Part shown: positions 47,401-57,790 of the stretch, piece after piece
Position numbering within the stretch: position 1 is the stretch's first letter
Layout of the letters: each line of letters starts with the position of its first letter
Source: Hemerocallis citrina
Lineage: Eukaryota; Streptophyta; Magnoliopsida; Asparagales; Asphodelaceae
Assembly: GCA_017893485.1 (NCBI GenBank)
Contig: CM030362.1
Location: 39,092,984 to 39,156,983, forward strand
DNA length: 64,000 nucleotides
Reading direction: 5' to 3'
The notes under the pieces: model-generated
The model's database searches: none
What the model saw: only the letters and a program-made list of their open reading frames with translations
Told to the model about the DNA's origin: nothing
Program-made: the position numbers and the translations under genes

Positions 47401-50400
47401 TTACTATGCTAGCATGTTAGGGGTGGACATGAGAATTAACAGTAGAGATCAATTAGACTGGATTATTGCTATTAGAGTTGAGGTGTATAGACAATGTCTA
47501 TAATTGCCTTACTATGCTGGGGATTCGGAGTAGAGGTGAAATATTGTAGTGTTTATGTCGTACATCTTTTGGAATGTTAGAGGGTTACGGTCAGGGGTAA
47601 GTGAAGACTGGTGAACGATAGTATTGCAAAATTAAAACCGAATGTGTGTGCAATTTTAGAAACTAGGATTTCTGATCCGCAGGCTAAGGATGTAGAAGGT
47701 CTCAGATCGCTTTCAAACTTTCAATGGACGTTCAAGACTTCCAGGGGAATGTCGGAGGGAATTACATTAGGGGTAGATGCAAGTGTCTTTAACTTTGTAG
47801 ATGAATTTGTCGGTAATTTCTCTATTGCTATTAGAATCGTGCGCAAATCTGATGATTGGGGACATATGGTCATGGCAGTGTATGGACCATATCAACCGCA
47901 TCTGAGAGAGGGATTGTGGAGGGAGATGAGACAGACTCGCAGCAGATGGGAGGGGTCGTGGGTGATTGGAGGGGATTTTAACATTACTAGATTTCAAAAT
48001 GAACACAGAGGTAGAGGGACAAGCGCGAGTGATAGACACGAGTTCAATGTCACCATCGATGATTTGGACCTGAGGGAGATTCAGGTGGCAAATAGGAGAT
48101 TTACCTGGACCAACATGCAATTCAATCCAACCTTAGCAAAGCTGGATAGAATTTTGGTCTCATCGGACTGGGAGGATTTATTTCCTAGTGCGAAGGCTAG
48201 GTCCTGCCCGAGATTCACCTCAGATCACATTTCCCTCATTCTTGAAGTGGGAGGGGCTACAAAAAATAAGCGGCATCAGTTTAGATTTGAAAAGGCGTGG
48301 ACCCTGAACGGTAACATTAGAAGGGTAATAGAGGAGCCTTGGGGAAGCCCGGTGATCAGGTCGGATGCGGTGTCCAAGTGGAATATTAAAAGATGGGGAG
48401 ATTGCATAAATGCCTTAAGAGGTGGGCAAAAGAGGAACTAGGAGAAGTCACTAGAAAGAAAGAGACGTTAGGGAATAGAAATCAGGTTCTGGAAACACTA
48501 CAAGAAGAAAGAAATCTACATTGGATGGAAGCAGAGGAACTGGCTACTAACAGATCAGAACTATTCAAAATTGGTGAAATGGAGGAGTACTACTGGAAAC
48601 AAAGATCGAGAGTACATTGGCTCAAAGAAGGAGATTTCAATACGACATTCTTCCATAAGGTGGCAGATGGTAGAAAGCGTCAGAATAATATTACAGAGTT
48701 GTTGGTGGAGGAGAATTGGACTGAGGATGAGGCATTAATAAGACAACAGATTGATTGGAACTTTAGAGATTTGCTGGGGAAGAAAATGACCTTTAGATGC
48801 AAATTGATACCAGAGATGTGGGAAGAGTTGAGAATTGAAGGAAGCGATGGGTTGGAAGAGGTATTCTCGGAAGAGGAAATCCTTAAGGCAGTCAGAATGC
48901 TGGGACAGGATAAAGCGCCAGGTCCTGATGGATTTCCGATTCTTTTCTACAATATTTACTGGAGCATCATCAAACAAGATTTGTTAGACATATTTCAGGA
49001 ACTGTATTTGGGAGTTGTGAAGGTGGAAATACTGAATTATGCAAACGTCATTCTAATCCCGAAAAAAGTGGAAACTCGTAGGATTTTGGACCTTTGACTT
49101 ATTAGCTTGCTCAACGGGTTGTTCAAAATCATCACCAAAGTTCTGGCAAATAGGTTGGCCCCACACTTAAGGGATATTATCTGTGAAGCATGGATACGGG
49201 TACGGGGTGCGGATACGACACGACACGGGTACGGGGATACGTGAATTTACAAAAAAGTAGGATACGGGTGCGTTGTGCGTACACTAAATATAAATAATTT
49301 ATATTATATTTATAGATACAAAAATATTTTTCTTGTTAAAAATGCAAACATTTATCCATTTCATAGAACTATAAGAATACATTATAATTATGAGCATTTT
49401 AAAAAAAGAAATGATAATCTAACTATCAAATCTTTGGGTAGTCTTGTTTTGTGTTTGAGCATAATTGTAAATAATAAACTTTTGAAATTACTCTAGGACC
49501 CCATGTATTTATCTAAATATAATTGTATCTAAAAGTTATGAAAATGCATTTAAAAAATTGGGTGCTCCTTGGGTACGCATCCGGGAGTATCCAAGGAGTA
49601 TCGACACCCGATACGCACCCGACACGGGTACGTCGACCATTTGGAAGTATCCGTGCTTCCTAGGATATTATTGATAAGACGCAGAGTGGATTTGTCAAGG
49701 GGCGGGATATCATGGATAGTATCGCGTCAGCTCATGAGATGGTGTTCAGAGGCAACAAGGATAAAGTAAAAGGTTTTCTGTTGAAATTGGATTTTGAAAA
49801 GGCCTACGATACGGTGGAGTGGGATTGTGTCGATGAGGCGTTACTTCTCAAAGGTTTTGGGGCGAAATGGAGGGTGTGGATGACAATGTATGTTAGAAAT
49901 GGGAAATCGTTTATCCCAGATAATGGAGAAGCCGGTAGAGAAATCAGATGTAGAAGAGGGTTAAGGCAGGGAGATCCATTGTCACCTCTCATGTTTACAA
50001 TTGTGGCGGACGGACTGGTCGAAATGACTAAGAGAGAGAAGGAAGCAGAACTCATGAGTGGAGTCAGGGTGAAAGGAATCCCAGTGTCAATGTCGATATT
50101 ACAATATGCGGATGACACTCTAATGTTCGGAGTGGCGAAAATGGAAGAAGTTGTGGCGCTTGAGTATTGGTCGGGATTGAAGGTCAATCTTAGCAAGAGT
50201 TGTGTGATACCTCTATGCAGTGACAACTCGAGTGCGACTGAGATGATCGCTTCAGGGCTGGGATGTGGCCAGGGAAATTACCCATTAACATACTTGGGGA
50301 CACCTATACGACCAGGGAGGATGCTTAAGGAAGATTGGAGTAATATGATCGACAAAATAGAGAAGAAACTGGCAGGGTGGAAAGGGAAAGCGCTATCGTT

Positions 50401-52453
50401 GGGAGGTAGAATTACTATGATTAATTCGGTGCTGAGTAGCCTACCAACTTACTTGATGTCGATATATGAGTTCCCGAATTGGGTGATTGAACGAATTGAT
50501 AAATGTAGGAGACGTTTTTTATGGAAAGGTTCTACAGAGGGCAATAAGGGGTTTCACCTGGTTAAGTGGGGGAAGGTGTGTAAAAGGAAAGAATTTGGAG
50601 GACTGAGTATAGTGAATCTTCGGAATATGAATAAAGCTCTCTTAACCAAATGGTGGTGGAAATTGCACAAACGACGGAAGGCGTGGTGGTGCAATTCATT
50701 CAGTATCGTCACCGAAAGAAATTTAGATTCGGAGGAAGAAGCAAACAAGGAAAAGTGTCGTTCCTTTGGAAAGGGATTGCAAAGATGGGAGATGTTTTTC
50801 ACGCAAACACTAGATGCAAAGTAGGTAATGGGAAACAGATGAGATTTTGGAAGGATAAGTGGTGTGGGGAGAACACTTTACAGACGTTGTTCTCGCAATT
50901 GGTAGAAGAATCAGGAAATGTGGATGCGCTGGTGGCAGGCGTCTGGAGGCAGGAAAACCTAAGGATGGGGGTTCTGAGTACCGTGCGGGATTATTAGGGC
51001 CAACTTCAGAGGCTTCAAAGAATGGTCGAGGAGTCGTTAAACCCAAGTAGGTCGGAGGAGGATTGCAGAGAGTGGAAACTAGGCTTGTCCGGAACATTCT
51101 CACTCAATGCAGTGTATTCCTTCCTGAATGACGGGGGTCTCAGAAATTCGAGTGCGGATATTATGTGGAAATCAATTTGCCCAAGTAAGGTTAAAGCGTT
51201 CTTTTGGTTGGTGATGAATAACGCTATTTTGTCCAAAATGAATATTAGGAAACGAAACATTCCGATTGATGTTACGTGTCAGCGGTGTAACGCCAAAGAC
51301 GTGGATGTCGATTATATTTTCTTTCGGTGTCCGAAGGCTAGACTAACCTGGGAAGTAGTGGTACTGGTTTTTGGAATTTTAGAGTCTCCTAATAGTAATG
51401 ATGACATTTAGGGTAGTTGGAGACTTAGATGTATTAAGCAGGACTTTCGGTTAATGTGGGATATGACTGTAGCGGCTATTGTGTGGTGTCTGTGGCTAGA
51501 TAGAAACGATGCTTGTTTTCGTAACATTAACTGTAATTTTCGTACTCTGCTTCATAAATTAAGGTCTCTAATACATGATTGGACAGGTACGGCAAGAGTA
51601 AGGAAGAAACTACGCATGGATAATGCGGAGTGATACTTTTAGAGATGGTTGTGCCTATCTACAGAAACGAAGACTGCAGTGGTCAGGGGTGGTGGTATTT
51701 TGGATTCAGATGGGGAGCGGTAGCTCCGACCAAAGGATCTTGTAGTACTTCTTTGTTGTTTGTAGTTTGTGATGTAGATTAGTGTTTGTAATTTTGGCTA
51801 CTTTGTTTCGTTAAGTCTTCATTAATGAAACAAGTGACTTTAGTCAATTTTTTATGAAAAACATGGAGATAACTTAATTTTAAAATATGATTTAAATGGA
51901 TCAAAATTTATATAATTGCAGGTTTACAAATCACTTCTACTAACATTTGCATCCAAACATGTAGGACCTGACTTTCTTAAATGTGGTCCCGAATGTGGTG
52001 ATGTGTACGAACGGGCCAGTGGTGTACAGGCCCAGATTTATCGGGGCTCTAGTGGCAGGGAGCGATAGGTTGCACGTGTACGGAGATGGGAAGATGGCAG
52101 TGGTTAGATCGACGACGTTGATTGGGCGAGGGATGAGGGTGGTCAATGGGGTGGAGATATGGGGGTTGAGTGGGGACGGGAGGGAATGGGAGAAGGTGGG
52201 GAGTTTGGAGGGGGAGTTGGTGGAGAGGATTAGGAAGCCGTACAGGGTGATGATGGGGTGTCTGGAAGAGAAGGGAGGGGTGATTAGGGTGGTGTTAATG
52301 TCTAATTGCAATGGAGTGTGGGATCTGACATGGGTTGAGTATGACATGGGGAAGGGAGTGTGGGAGTGGGTGCCAGTGCCGGATTGTGGGACGCAGGGTT
52401 TCAATATGGCCGGAATCGCTATTTCTTCTACCTTTGTTGGGTTTAGGCCTTGA
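41419..52453 (+). CDS. F-box protein with kelch/beta-propeller-like C-terminus, two exons
   Basis: Exons 41419-42069 and 51965-52453, with GT at 42070 and AG at 51963-51964, join in phase 0 to give about 379 residues. The N-terminus has an F-box (LPSELLHSILLSLPLPDLL, RSLSRPFHSLI; residues about 19-55) that would bind SKP1 in an SCF ubiquitin ligase. The rest (FDPRSHRWFTFPL, DLYFLAASGDFFLFA, VLFEYDSASDTW, GPVVYRPRFIG, VEIWGLSGDGREWEKVGSL, CNGVWDLTWVEYDMGKGVWEWVPVP) is the kelch-like region of plant F-box/kelch proteins that recruits substrate. The intron is 9.9 kb and packed with transposons, yet both exons are undamaged. Exon 1 is C-rich, exon 2 G-rich on the coding strand. An alternative acceptor at 51921 would shift the frame. 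The substrate is unknown. Whether the long intron is spliced in the plant cannot be told from sequence. Confidence 0.8.
42128..42315 (+). mobile_element. Helitron H1, non-autonomous, right end eroded
   Basis: Starts TCTCTAATAGTATAATGGG after A and carries the CGTGCATCGCACG hairpin near 42290-42304. The terminal CTAG is altered (CTACTAT), so the right border is approximate. Confidence 0.65.
42318..42482 (+). mobile_element. Helitron H2, non-autonomous, 165 bp
   Basis: Starts TCTATCTATAATAACTA after A and ends CACGTGC-ATC-GCACGTG, ATCATA, CTAG before T. It contains a second ACACGTGCAGCGCACGTGT hairpin at about 42402. Confidence 0.75.
42483..42759 (+). mobile_element. Helitron H3, non-autonomous
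   Basis: Opens with AATAATATAATGGGAGAAG, without its TCTC start, directly at the CTAG of H2, and ends with AACGTGCATTGCACGTGTT, AACTA and CTAG before T. H1, H2 and H3 thus lie head to tail. Confidence 0.65.
42798..43131 (-). mobile_element. Helitron H4, non-autonomous, minus strand
   Basis: Its 3' end, read on minus, is CGTACATCGCAGGTG, CAGTTA, CTAG. The 5' end reads TAATATTATAATGGGAGAG and lacks the usual TCTC. It is closely similar to H5, including the ATGAATGGTTAA segment. Confidence 0.7.
43315..44063. mobile_element. PIF/Harbinger-type MITE 1, 749 bp, with hairpin cassettes
   Basis: Terminal inverted repeat GAGCATCCACA at both ends, flanked by TTA at 43312-43314 and 44064-44066, the target preference of PIF/Harbinger (Tourist) elements. 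The interior holds six short hairpins of the form GGACGNNACA - 3-nt loop - TGTNNCGTCC at 43425, 43599, 43721 (partial), 43775, 43827 and 43879. No ORF. Confidence 0.88.
44125..44455 (-). mobile_element. Helitron H6, 331 bp, precise insertion in H5
   Basis: On minus it starts TCTCTAATATTATAATGGG and ends GCATCGCACGTGC, AGTTA, CTAG. The flanks A44124 and T44456 rejoin without loss or gain to the sequence of H4 and H5 (AATGAA|TGGTT), showing insertion between A and T with no duplication. Confidence 0.88.
44545..44958. other. AT-rich intron segment
   Basis: Contains AGTTATCTCA/GAGATAACT dyads and a CGTTTCCAAACACGGCTTAAAGT stretch reminiscent of MITE ends, but no complete element could be defined. 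Confidence 0.4.
45011..47503 (+). pseudogene. LINE-B ORF1: zinc-knuckle and DUF4283-type RNA-binding protein, broken
   Basis: The first part (45011-45619) is basic and Arg/Glu-rich and ends in a CCHC knuckle CHKCAERGHSINEC. A second knuckle (CYACK*QGHISSDC) is cut by TAA near 45648. A DUF4283-like, RRM-related segment follows (FEHRLQLCVMLN, DDDVWMVYSK, AVWVRLFNPSFHCWV) across frames 45695-46300. An acidic Gly/Glu-rich stretch ends the region. ORF1 proteins of plant L1s bind the LINE RNA. At least five stops or shifts are present. Confidence 0.75.
47555..51633 (+). pseudogene. LINE-B ORF2: endonuclease-reverse transcriptase, broken
   Basis: Starts MSYIFWNVRGLRSG, an AP-endonuclease opening, with a shift near 47600. 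The endonuclease continues (ETRISDPQAKD, GGDFNITRF, LDRILVSSDW, FTSDHISLIL). RT follows (GQDKAPGPDGFP, ANVILIPKK, LANRLAPHLRDI), then the Mutator MITE, then KGRDIMDSIASAHE, DFEKAYDTVEWD, GLRQGDPLSPLM and catalytic LQYADDTLMFG. zf-RVT (SKVKAFFWLVMNNAI, CQRCNAKD) and a C-terminal RKKLRMDNAE end at TGA 51631-51633. Stops or shifts near 48441, 49097, 50680, 50824, 50996 and 51410 inactivate it. A short deletion after MEE removes residues present in LINE-A. Confidence 0.85.
49172..49671. mobile_element. Mutator-type MITE, 482 bp, in LINE-B
   Basis: The 9-bp duplication GGATATTAT (49172-49180, 49663-49671) flanks 49181-49662. The left end CTGTGAAGCATGGATAC and the reversed right end TAGGAAGCACGGATAC share GAAGCAYGGATAC. 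Subterminal GGTACGGG and CGATACGC runs are typical of this element type. It splits the RT reading frame, which resumes exactly after one duplication copy. Confidence 0.82.
51835..51846 (+). promoter_or_regulatory. 3'-terminal hairpin of LINE-B
   Basis: TGAC-TTTA-GTCA, preceded by TTCATTAATGAAAC, about 16 bases from the LINE end. It is the counterpart of the LINE-A hairpin. Confidence 0.6.
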
Positions 52454-52847
52454 TTTTACAATAGAGAATGTGTATATATGTGGATATCAGTTTATGTAAA
52501 TAAGTAGAATGGAAATGTGAATAATGATGATGAAAAGAAATGTAATTATGTTCTACTGGTTCTCTAAGCACGAAATGTAATTATGTTCTACTAGTTCTCT
52601 AAGCACTTGCTGCAATGGATGTCATATGGGAGACTATTGCTTGTACACTGTGGGGAGTTCAATCGGATTGATCTAAATATTGAGGGATTGGGTGGAGGCA
52701 AGAACAATAGTGAAAACATGAAGAAAATACACATCTTGGATTTGTGCTGATTGACTTGGGAAATATGGAATAAGAGGATAGTTTTTTGTGTTATAATAGC
52801 GGAACTAACTTGACCTTATGAAATGGCAGGTGGCTGGTGGCACTCTG

Positions 52848-52887
<40 letters not shown>

Positions 52888-53284
52888 GAAGAAACTTGAT
52901 CACATGAAGAAAAAAAATGTCATTATTTTTTATTTATTTGTGAGATTTAAGACTTTTTTTTTGGTTTTTCGATAGCGTCAAGAAAAAAAATTCTCTTTGT
53001 TTAAAAAAATGGGTTGCATGTAGGTATCTCGGATTTAAAAAAAGAAATTTATATTACCATGTAAATGTGTGAGTTTGAAGAATACTCTTACTTGACTATT
53101 ATTTTGATCTATGAAAATGTACGGGTTTGAAGAATATTTTCTTATTTGTTATTTCGACCACTGAAAAGAAGAAGAAGAAAAATATTTCAAGTGCAAAACA
53201 TCATTTTATTGGTTTGATTAATAAGAAAATTGCTTTGATCACCGAGAAAAATGAGCATAGTTAAAGTATGTTGGTTGCCTGATG

Positions 53285-53328
<44 letters not shown>

Positions 53329-53656
53329 ATGCAAAACAGAAAGAAAAAAAATGGTTAAAAAAGAATTTTAATGATATTGGTTGCCTAATAAGATTTTTTT
53401 AAGACTGCAAAACAGAAAGGAAAAAGGGGTTAAAAAAGAATTTTAATGTTCGTAAGAAAATTTCAGCAAAAAGAATTATTATTATTTTATTTTTTTGAAC
53501 CCGGTTGTTGCCATACACGGATACACCTAAAGGTCCCAAACATTGCGCGCGCGCACACACTCACCCTATAATTGAGGAACTATGCAGTATGGAATGTTTG
53601 ACCCCCAAAGCTCATGCTCAATAGCATAAAGGCTTACCACAACTAAAATACTTGCA
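52454..53656. other. Downstream of the F-box gene: low-complexity AT-rich DNA
   Basis: Contains an (AAT)n run at 52850-52884, a poly-T of about 37 at 53288-53324, and a direct repeat of GCAAAACAGAAAG..GGTTAAAAAAGAATTTTAATG at about 53330 and 53407. A duplicated CACGAAATGTAATTATGTTCTACT unit near 52540-52600 may belong to the F-box 3' end. No gene was seen. Confidence 0.5.
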
Positions 53657-53659
53657 TTA

Positions 53660-54239
53660 GAGCATCCACAGTCGTTTGCTATTTATGCATCAGTAGATTG
53701 CCATAAATGAGAATGGATTTGAGATAAATACATATTATACAGGACGTAACTTCACTTTTCGTCCGACGAAAAAAATTTATTTTTTAATTCTCCGACGCAA
53801 GTTCACTTTCTGTCCCTCACCAAAAAAATAATAAAACGTAATTAAAAACAAAAACAAAAAATCCTCCCCCTTGGACGAAACTTCACTTTTCGTCCAGTGG
53901 AGGGCCATTAATTTTTTTTTTTCAACTAAAATTTGATTTTAAATATTAAAAAATTTGAAAAAAAATTTGAAAAACCGTGGGACGGAACTTCACTTTCCGT
54001 CTGTCACTTTTCTGAATTTTTTCCCCTTCCTTCCGACGCAACTTCACTTTCCGTCTAACATTAAAAAAATTAATTAAATAATTCGTTTCGCCCTTCTGAC
54101 GCAACTTCAAAGTCCGTCTAGTATTTTTTTTTATCTTAAATTGCTATAAAATAGCATTGGACGACTGCAGCAAATGCTAGAAATGCTATATGTAAATATG
54201 CATTTTGTCATTTTTTGACAATCACGACTGTGGATGCTC
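53660..54239. mobile_element. PIF/Harbinger-type MITE 2, 580 bp, with hairpin cassettes
   Basis: Terminal repeat GAGCATCCACAGTCGT, flanks TTA at 53657-53659 and 54240-54242. It is the same family as MITE 1 by its ends and by CGTTTGCTATTT. Its interior cassettes follow another consensus, GACGNAACTTCACTTTNCGTC, with six copies at about 53742, 53790, 53873, 53980, 54030 and 54095. Confidence 0.88.
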
Positions 54240-54294
54240 TTAGAAAGAAACTGTTAGTCAATAAGATAAAAGTTTGTTATCTTCTTTAATACTA

Positions 54295-54470
54295 CTAGTA
54301 ATTTACATGTGCGATCCACATCTTAATAAATAAAGTTTTTTTAAAGTAAAAATTCAAACCTAGTCTGGGTTTGAACCTAAGACCTCCTTTATGATAGTTA
54401 TACATGTGTGTTGCACGCATTAATAGATTTACAAATATCACTAAAGTCTTCTCCCATTATAACATTAGAG
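54295..54470 (-). mobile_element. Helitron H7, non-autonomous, minus strand
   Basis: On minus the 5' end is CTCTAATGTTATAATGGGAG and the 3' end is GATCGCACATGTAAATTA, CTAG. Borders are within a few bases. Confidence 0.6.
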
Positions 54471-54616
54471 ATTTACACGTGCGATGCGCATCGTAATAAA
54501 TATTTTTTTAAAAGTAAAAATTCAGAAGTAGTCCGAGTTTGAACATAAGACCTCCTGAATTTTTGAAAAATTGACAAATGACACTAAGGCCTTCTCTCAT
54601 TATAATATATTAGAGA
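54471..54616 (-). mobile_element. Helitron H8, non-autonomous, minus strand
   Basis: On minus it starts TCTCTAATATATTATAATG at 54616. Its hairpin GCGCATCGCACGTG lies against the 5' end of H7. The terminal CTAG is missing. Confidence 0.55.
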
Positions 54617-55019
54617 TAAAAAGAATATGGAAGAATTAGGGGGTTATTTATAAACCAAAAAGAGGAAAGAAAGAGTCATATTTGTAGAAAAAAAACATCC
54701 TCATATAAAGTCATTGTACTCGTGTGATAAAACTTTATATGGATTATCCATACCGTTCATTAAATTTATAATGTCAAGAAAACATGTATACACAAAAAAT
54801 TAAGTCGTTTGCAGACTTCTTTTCCATGCACCGCATGATGCCAATTTATTAGTGTTATTAAAAAACAGTTTATTTTGTAACCAATTAATGTATGGATAAA
54901 TGATCTGAAAACCATTTGATATTTTACAAGAGTACATGATATAACATAAAAAATAAAATAAACAGTGCCGATCGTCCATAAACGATCTCTACAAGCACTC
55001 TATATGATGAAATCACCTA
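54617..55019. other. AT-rich intergenic DNA, nothing recognised
   Basis: No gene, repeat or element end is supported in this stretch. Confidence 0.5.
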
Positions 55020-55639
55020 AGGGTGGCATCGGGGCTGGTTCAGCCCTTGACCGGCCCGACCAGTCACCAAACCGGTCCAACTGGACGTGAACCACGCCTA
55101 CCCCTGATCCAGACCGAGCTGCCAAAGTCCCTTCAAAAACCAGCATCGAACCAGCCCAGATTCAGCCTGGCCATGGTTGAACCGGTCAGGGCCAGACCAG
55201 CAGGGCCGACCGTTAGGGCCCCTTTTTTTAAAAAAAAAATTGAATTAAAAAAATTTTGATTTATTGAATTACTAAACTACCCCCCCCCCCCAAATGAATA
55301 TTTACTAGCTAGTTTTTTGGGGTATTATGAAAAATCCGAAAATAAATATAATATATATATACAACCACATTTCATTTATTTTTCTTCACAAATTCTATCA
55401 TTTACACTATATTCTCTTGCAATTTGTGGAATCAACTCAATCAAGTGATCAAGATCAAGTGCTCTCAGTCTCTCGACTCTCTCAAGACCAAGTGCTCTCC
55501 ATCTTGCAAGAACAAGCTCTCAACTCTCTCTACTCTCATTCTTCAATCTACACTCATTCGGTAAAATTATATTTGTTTAATTTTTATAGTAGCATTGTTA
55601 TCTTTTCTTTATCTTTTTAGGTTTTAGTGGTTATTGGTT

Positions 55640-56005
55640 TATTAGTTCATAATTTATTGTTTGTGTTTTGTTGAACTCGCTCTTCTTTTTTAAAGATTTT
55701 TTGTTAACATACACTAGCTCATAAATAAATTGTTGTTGCTTTATTGAACTCTCTCTTCTTGTTTTTAGAATTTGTTTATTAACATACAATAGTTCATAAT
55801 TTGTTCTTTGTGTTATTTTAAGATTTTGTTTATTAACATACACTACTTCATAATTTGTTCTTTGTGTTATTTTGAACTCTCTCAACTTGGTTTGTAGAAT
55901 TTTTTAATAACATACACTAGTTCATAATTTATTACCTGTGTTTATTTTTTGATCTCTTTCTTCTTATTTTTAATTTTTTTTTAAACATACATACACGAGT
56001 TCATA
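55640..56005 (+). repeat. Degenerate tandem repeat, about 75-bp period, six units
   Basis: TTAACATACACTAGTTCATAATTTGTT-type units recur with TCAT landmarks at 55647, 55718, 55793, 55848, 55922 and 56001. It probably lies in the leader intron of the hAT gene. Confidence 0.75.
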
Positions 56006-56207
56006 ATTATATGGCATAAAGCCGAACATGCAGTAGCGGCCGTAGCCAAGAGTCCACCTCATCTCGTCGCATTCCTTTTCATTCCAGAAATAGATAGTGA
56101 AGAAACATTTAGAAATTTTGATAGTATTCCCGATTTTAATGATATTCCCCATACACGCATAGATGATGTAATAGTAGAAGATATAGATTCACAAGACACG
56201 GAACAAG
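55995..56207 (+). pseudogene. hAT transposase gene remnant, 5' part
   Basis: An open stretch with acidic leader sequence (EIDSEETFRNF, DDVIVEDIDSQDTEQ) of the kind found before the BED finger in hAT transposases. It ends at the solo LTR; the target duplication ACAAG is at 56203-56207. Confidence 0.45.
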
Positions 56208-57545
56208 TGTAATACCCTAATTCTTTATTTTTAAATTAAGTGAAGGTTTGTGAATTTTACGTGCATTGCACGTATTAATTCAGGTTCATTTTTATAAAAA
56301 ATTATTTATTTTGTAGTATGAGTAAATATCTTTCCATCTCTCTTTTATTTTCTGAAAGCCAAATTGTTTATTTTAAAAGCACATCCTAATTATTTAATTT
56401 ATTTTATTTAGCACATTGAATTTTGAGCCCACTAGTTAAAGCCCACTAGTTATTTTTCTCTTTTGAATAACATGACTTGTTATGTAGAACATTTTTTTAG
56501 ACAATTAATTAAATGATCATGCACAACTAGTAGTTAGGGGTGCTACATTTTGGCACGTGCATGCACAAGAGTGTGCATTGCACACCCTTCTACTTTGGCC
56601 GGAAATGGAGTCAAGGAGAGTGGGGAAATGGCTTAGTGGATGGGTGGTTACTTGTTCATGGGTGGTTGCCACAACTTCCCACTGTATCCTAGCCATTTAT
56701 CTACAACCATCTAATGCAATCTTAGCCTTCCATTTCACCCTAAAACTAGTATAAATACCTCTCACTTGTATGCATACAACACTAAGAAATTTTTGTAAAG
56801 AAAAGAAATAAAGAAAGAAATACATAGGAGAGTGAAAAGATTAAGAAGTACTAGTGAGTAAAAGACTAGAGTGTGCAAATTTGTGTGTGTTCCAACCAAG
56901 AAGAGGCCGGCCACCCATCCAAGGAGCACAAGAAGGGTTCGGGTTTCAAGCAATTCAAGGAGGAGAAGGCAAATTGCAATACATTCTAGGAGAAGAAGGC
57001 TACTTTCTTGCACTCTAGGAACTTTCAGATCGTTTTTCTCCAATAGGTGGGTGTTTCTCATACTTCTAAATTTAGATGTCATGCTAGAAATTATTTGATA
57101 AAGTGGTTATAGAGAAATTAAGAAATTCTAGTCTCATGTTTGATAAATTAGATATGGAATGACAATTTAGAGATTGATTGTTAAAATGATTGTTAGTGAT
57201 AAATTGTGAATTTAAAGTGCTAAGAATCTATCACTATTGCCATGCTATATGTTTATGAGTTATGCTTTATAGAAATTGTGTGCTTATGAGACCAATTGTG
57301 ATTAAATACATCATGAAAGTGTTAATTGTTTAAATTAGAGTAATTCTATTGAAAGAAAGATGAAAATTGCGTTCTAAAATATTGTAGGGTGTTAATAAGT
57401 GAGGGAATAAAGAAATAAATTTGTTTTGTGAAATTTAGATTGTAAATTATGTAGAAATGGAAATTTTGTTCTCAATGTCGAAAGTATGGACATAGAACAT
57501 AAAATATGACTCAAATGCATGTTTTATAAAGCGAATAATGAATAT

Positions 57546-57595
57546 GAAAGTCTCTGGTCTCGGGTTCGATCCCGAGTAGGAGCCTTTTGTTCTGT
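57546..57595 (+). repeat. tRNA-like box B fragment
   Basis: CTCGGGTTCGATCCCGAG forms a T-arm-like hairpin with a perfect box B (GGTTCGATCCC), followed by a T-run at about 57594-57603. No box A or acceptor stem is seen upstream, so it is not a tRNA gene. It is probably a truncated SINE. Confidence 0.5.
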
Positions 57596-57658
57596 TTTTT
57601 TTTGTTAAAAACCCGAACGTCGAGATCTAATATACATGGGTTAAAACCAATTCATATC

Positions 57659-57790
57659 GCCTTTGTGGTTTGGTGCAGTGGTCTTGGGCATTGTCCTTTG
57701 GGCCGCTGGTTGTGGGTTCGAAGCCGGGTGTGGGTTTCAGTTTAAAGAAGTGGTTTTGATGAAATAAAGAATATTTTTTGGGTTATAAAA
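57659..57790 (+). mobile_element. tRNA-derived SINE-like element
   Basis: Pol III promoter boxes are in correct order: box A TGGTGCAGTGG at 57671-57681 and box B GGTTCGAAGCC at 57715-57725. The tail becomes AT-rich. The head resembles a degenerate tRNA without intact arms. It lies within the solo LTR. The right end and target duplication could not be fixed. Confidence 0.6.

Larger units (their letters stand above)
44959..51876 (+). mobile_element. LINE-B: nearly full-length L1 retrotransposon
   Basis: Target duplication ATGGAGATAACTTA at 44959-44972 and 51863-51876 encloses 6.9 kb with ORF1 and ORF2, both damaged. A 482-bp Mutator MITE is inserted in ORF2. It is the same family as LINE-A but not 5'-truncated to the same extent. 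It lies in the sense orientation in the F-box intron. Confidence 0.92.

Noticed and set aside
57546..57595. Possible tRNA gene
   Set aside because: Only a T-arm-like hairpin with box B is present; there is no box A, anticodon arm or acceptor stem.
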